From Cypionkella sp. (GTDB lineage: Bacteria > Pseudomonadota > Alphaproteobacteria > Rhodobacterales > Rhodobacteraceae), in assembly GCA_018063485.1 (NCBI GenBank), contig JAGPBG010000138.1:1-6464 (forward strand): a stretch of DNA of 6,464 nt, written 5' to 3'. The notes beneath the pieces are model-generated. The model did no database searches. It had not been told where the DNA came from and was given only the letters and a program-made list of their open reading frames with translations. Positions 6,271 through 6,464 of the stretch are shown piece after piece. The translations under genes and the position numbers were made by a program. The stretch's first letter is position 1. Each line of letters opens with the position of its first letter.

Positions 6271-6464
6271 TTACTTTGCCGCCGTCACAGCGGCCAGTTT
6301 GGTCGCAGGTTTCACCGCGGAATGCCGGTCAATGAAGTTCAGCACCAGCGGGCGGATGTTCAAACGCCAGCTTTTGCCGGCGAAAATACCGTACTGCCCG
6401 GCCCCAGGTTCAAGATGCTGGGTCTTTTTTGCCTGATCCAACCCGGTTAGCAGACCAAGAGCCG
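6271..6464 (-). CDS. phaZ: Polyhydroxyalkanoate depolymerase (intracellular PhaZ), C-terminal end, runs off right edge
   Basis: Only the last 63 codons and the TAA stop (6273-6271) are inside the window; the frame enters at 6462. Intracellular PHA depolymerases cut stored polyhydroxybutyrate granules to release hydroxybutyrate units. The visible end carries the family's C-terminal signature: LEPGAGQYGIFAGKSW (window residues 17-32), matching the usual GxGHYGxFxGxxW block, then LNIRPLVLNFIDRH, the last amphipathic helix, and a short Ala/Lys-rich tail. In the family the histidine of GHYG completes the catalytic triad. Here the codon is CAG (plus-strand bases 6394-6396), giving Gln. The remainder of the block is well kept, so this is unlikely to be random decay. 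The gene converges with the MATE exporter. Other alpha/beta-hydrolases are possible given so short a piece, but the block and helix together favour PhaZ. Confidence 0.72.
   Translation of the reverse strand, partial: ALGLLTGLDQAKKTQHLEPGAGQYGIFAGKSWRLNIRPLVLNFIDRHSAVKPATKLAAVTAAK

Overview
The window looks like chromosomal DNA of an alphaproteobacterium, most likely a member of the Rhodobacteraceae (Roseobacter group). The evidence is the moderately high GC content, the TTGCGC-type -35 element in front of parE, and the family mix: ParE, a PAS/LuxR/hydrolase fusion, PPK2, a MATE exporter and an intracellular PHA depolymerase. This placement is inferred from protein style, not from a marker gene. 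There is no RNA gene, transposon, phage gene or CRISPR array.

Layout. (1) Minus strand, running off the left edge: the N-terminal third of parE (topoisomerase IV ATPase subunit), with a candidate promoter overlapping the upstream of its two possible start codons. (2) Minus strand, 853-1512: a glutathione S-transferase family protein. (3) A divergent intergenic region of about 190 bp with small inverted repeats. (4) Plus strand, 1699-3450: a large regulator with a PAS-like sensor, a LuxR-type HTH in the middle and an alpha/beta-hydrolase domain that has lost the serine and histidine of its catalytic triad. (5) A strong rho-independent terminator at 3577-3609. (6) Plus strand: ppk2 (polyphosphate kinase 2) followed 47 bp later by a NorM-like MATE exporter, with a 9-bp perfect inverted repeat filling the junction. 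(7) Minus strand, running off the right edge: the C-terminal 63 residues of a PHA depolymerase (phaZ), convergent with the MATE gene.

How the genes relate. Most are ordinary housekeeping or accessory genes that merely adjoin. Two handle storage polymers (PPK2 for polyphosphate, PhaZ for polyhydroxyalkanoate), but they are on opposite strands with the exporter between them, so a functional link is only a suggestion. The GST and the LuxR-hydrolase gene are divergent and share one control region, so the regulator could act on the GST.

The most notable observations are the pseudo-hydrolase sensor fusion and the His-to-Gln change at the expected catalytic histidine of PhaZ. I found no clear multi-gene undescribed system.
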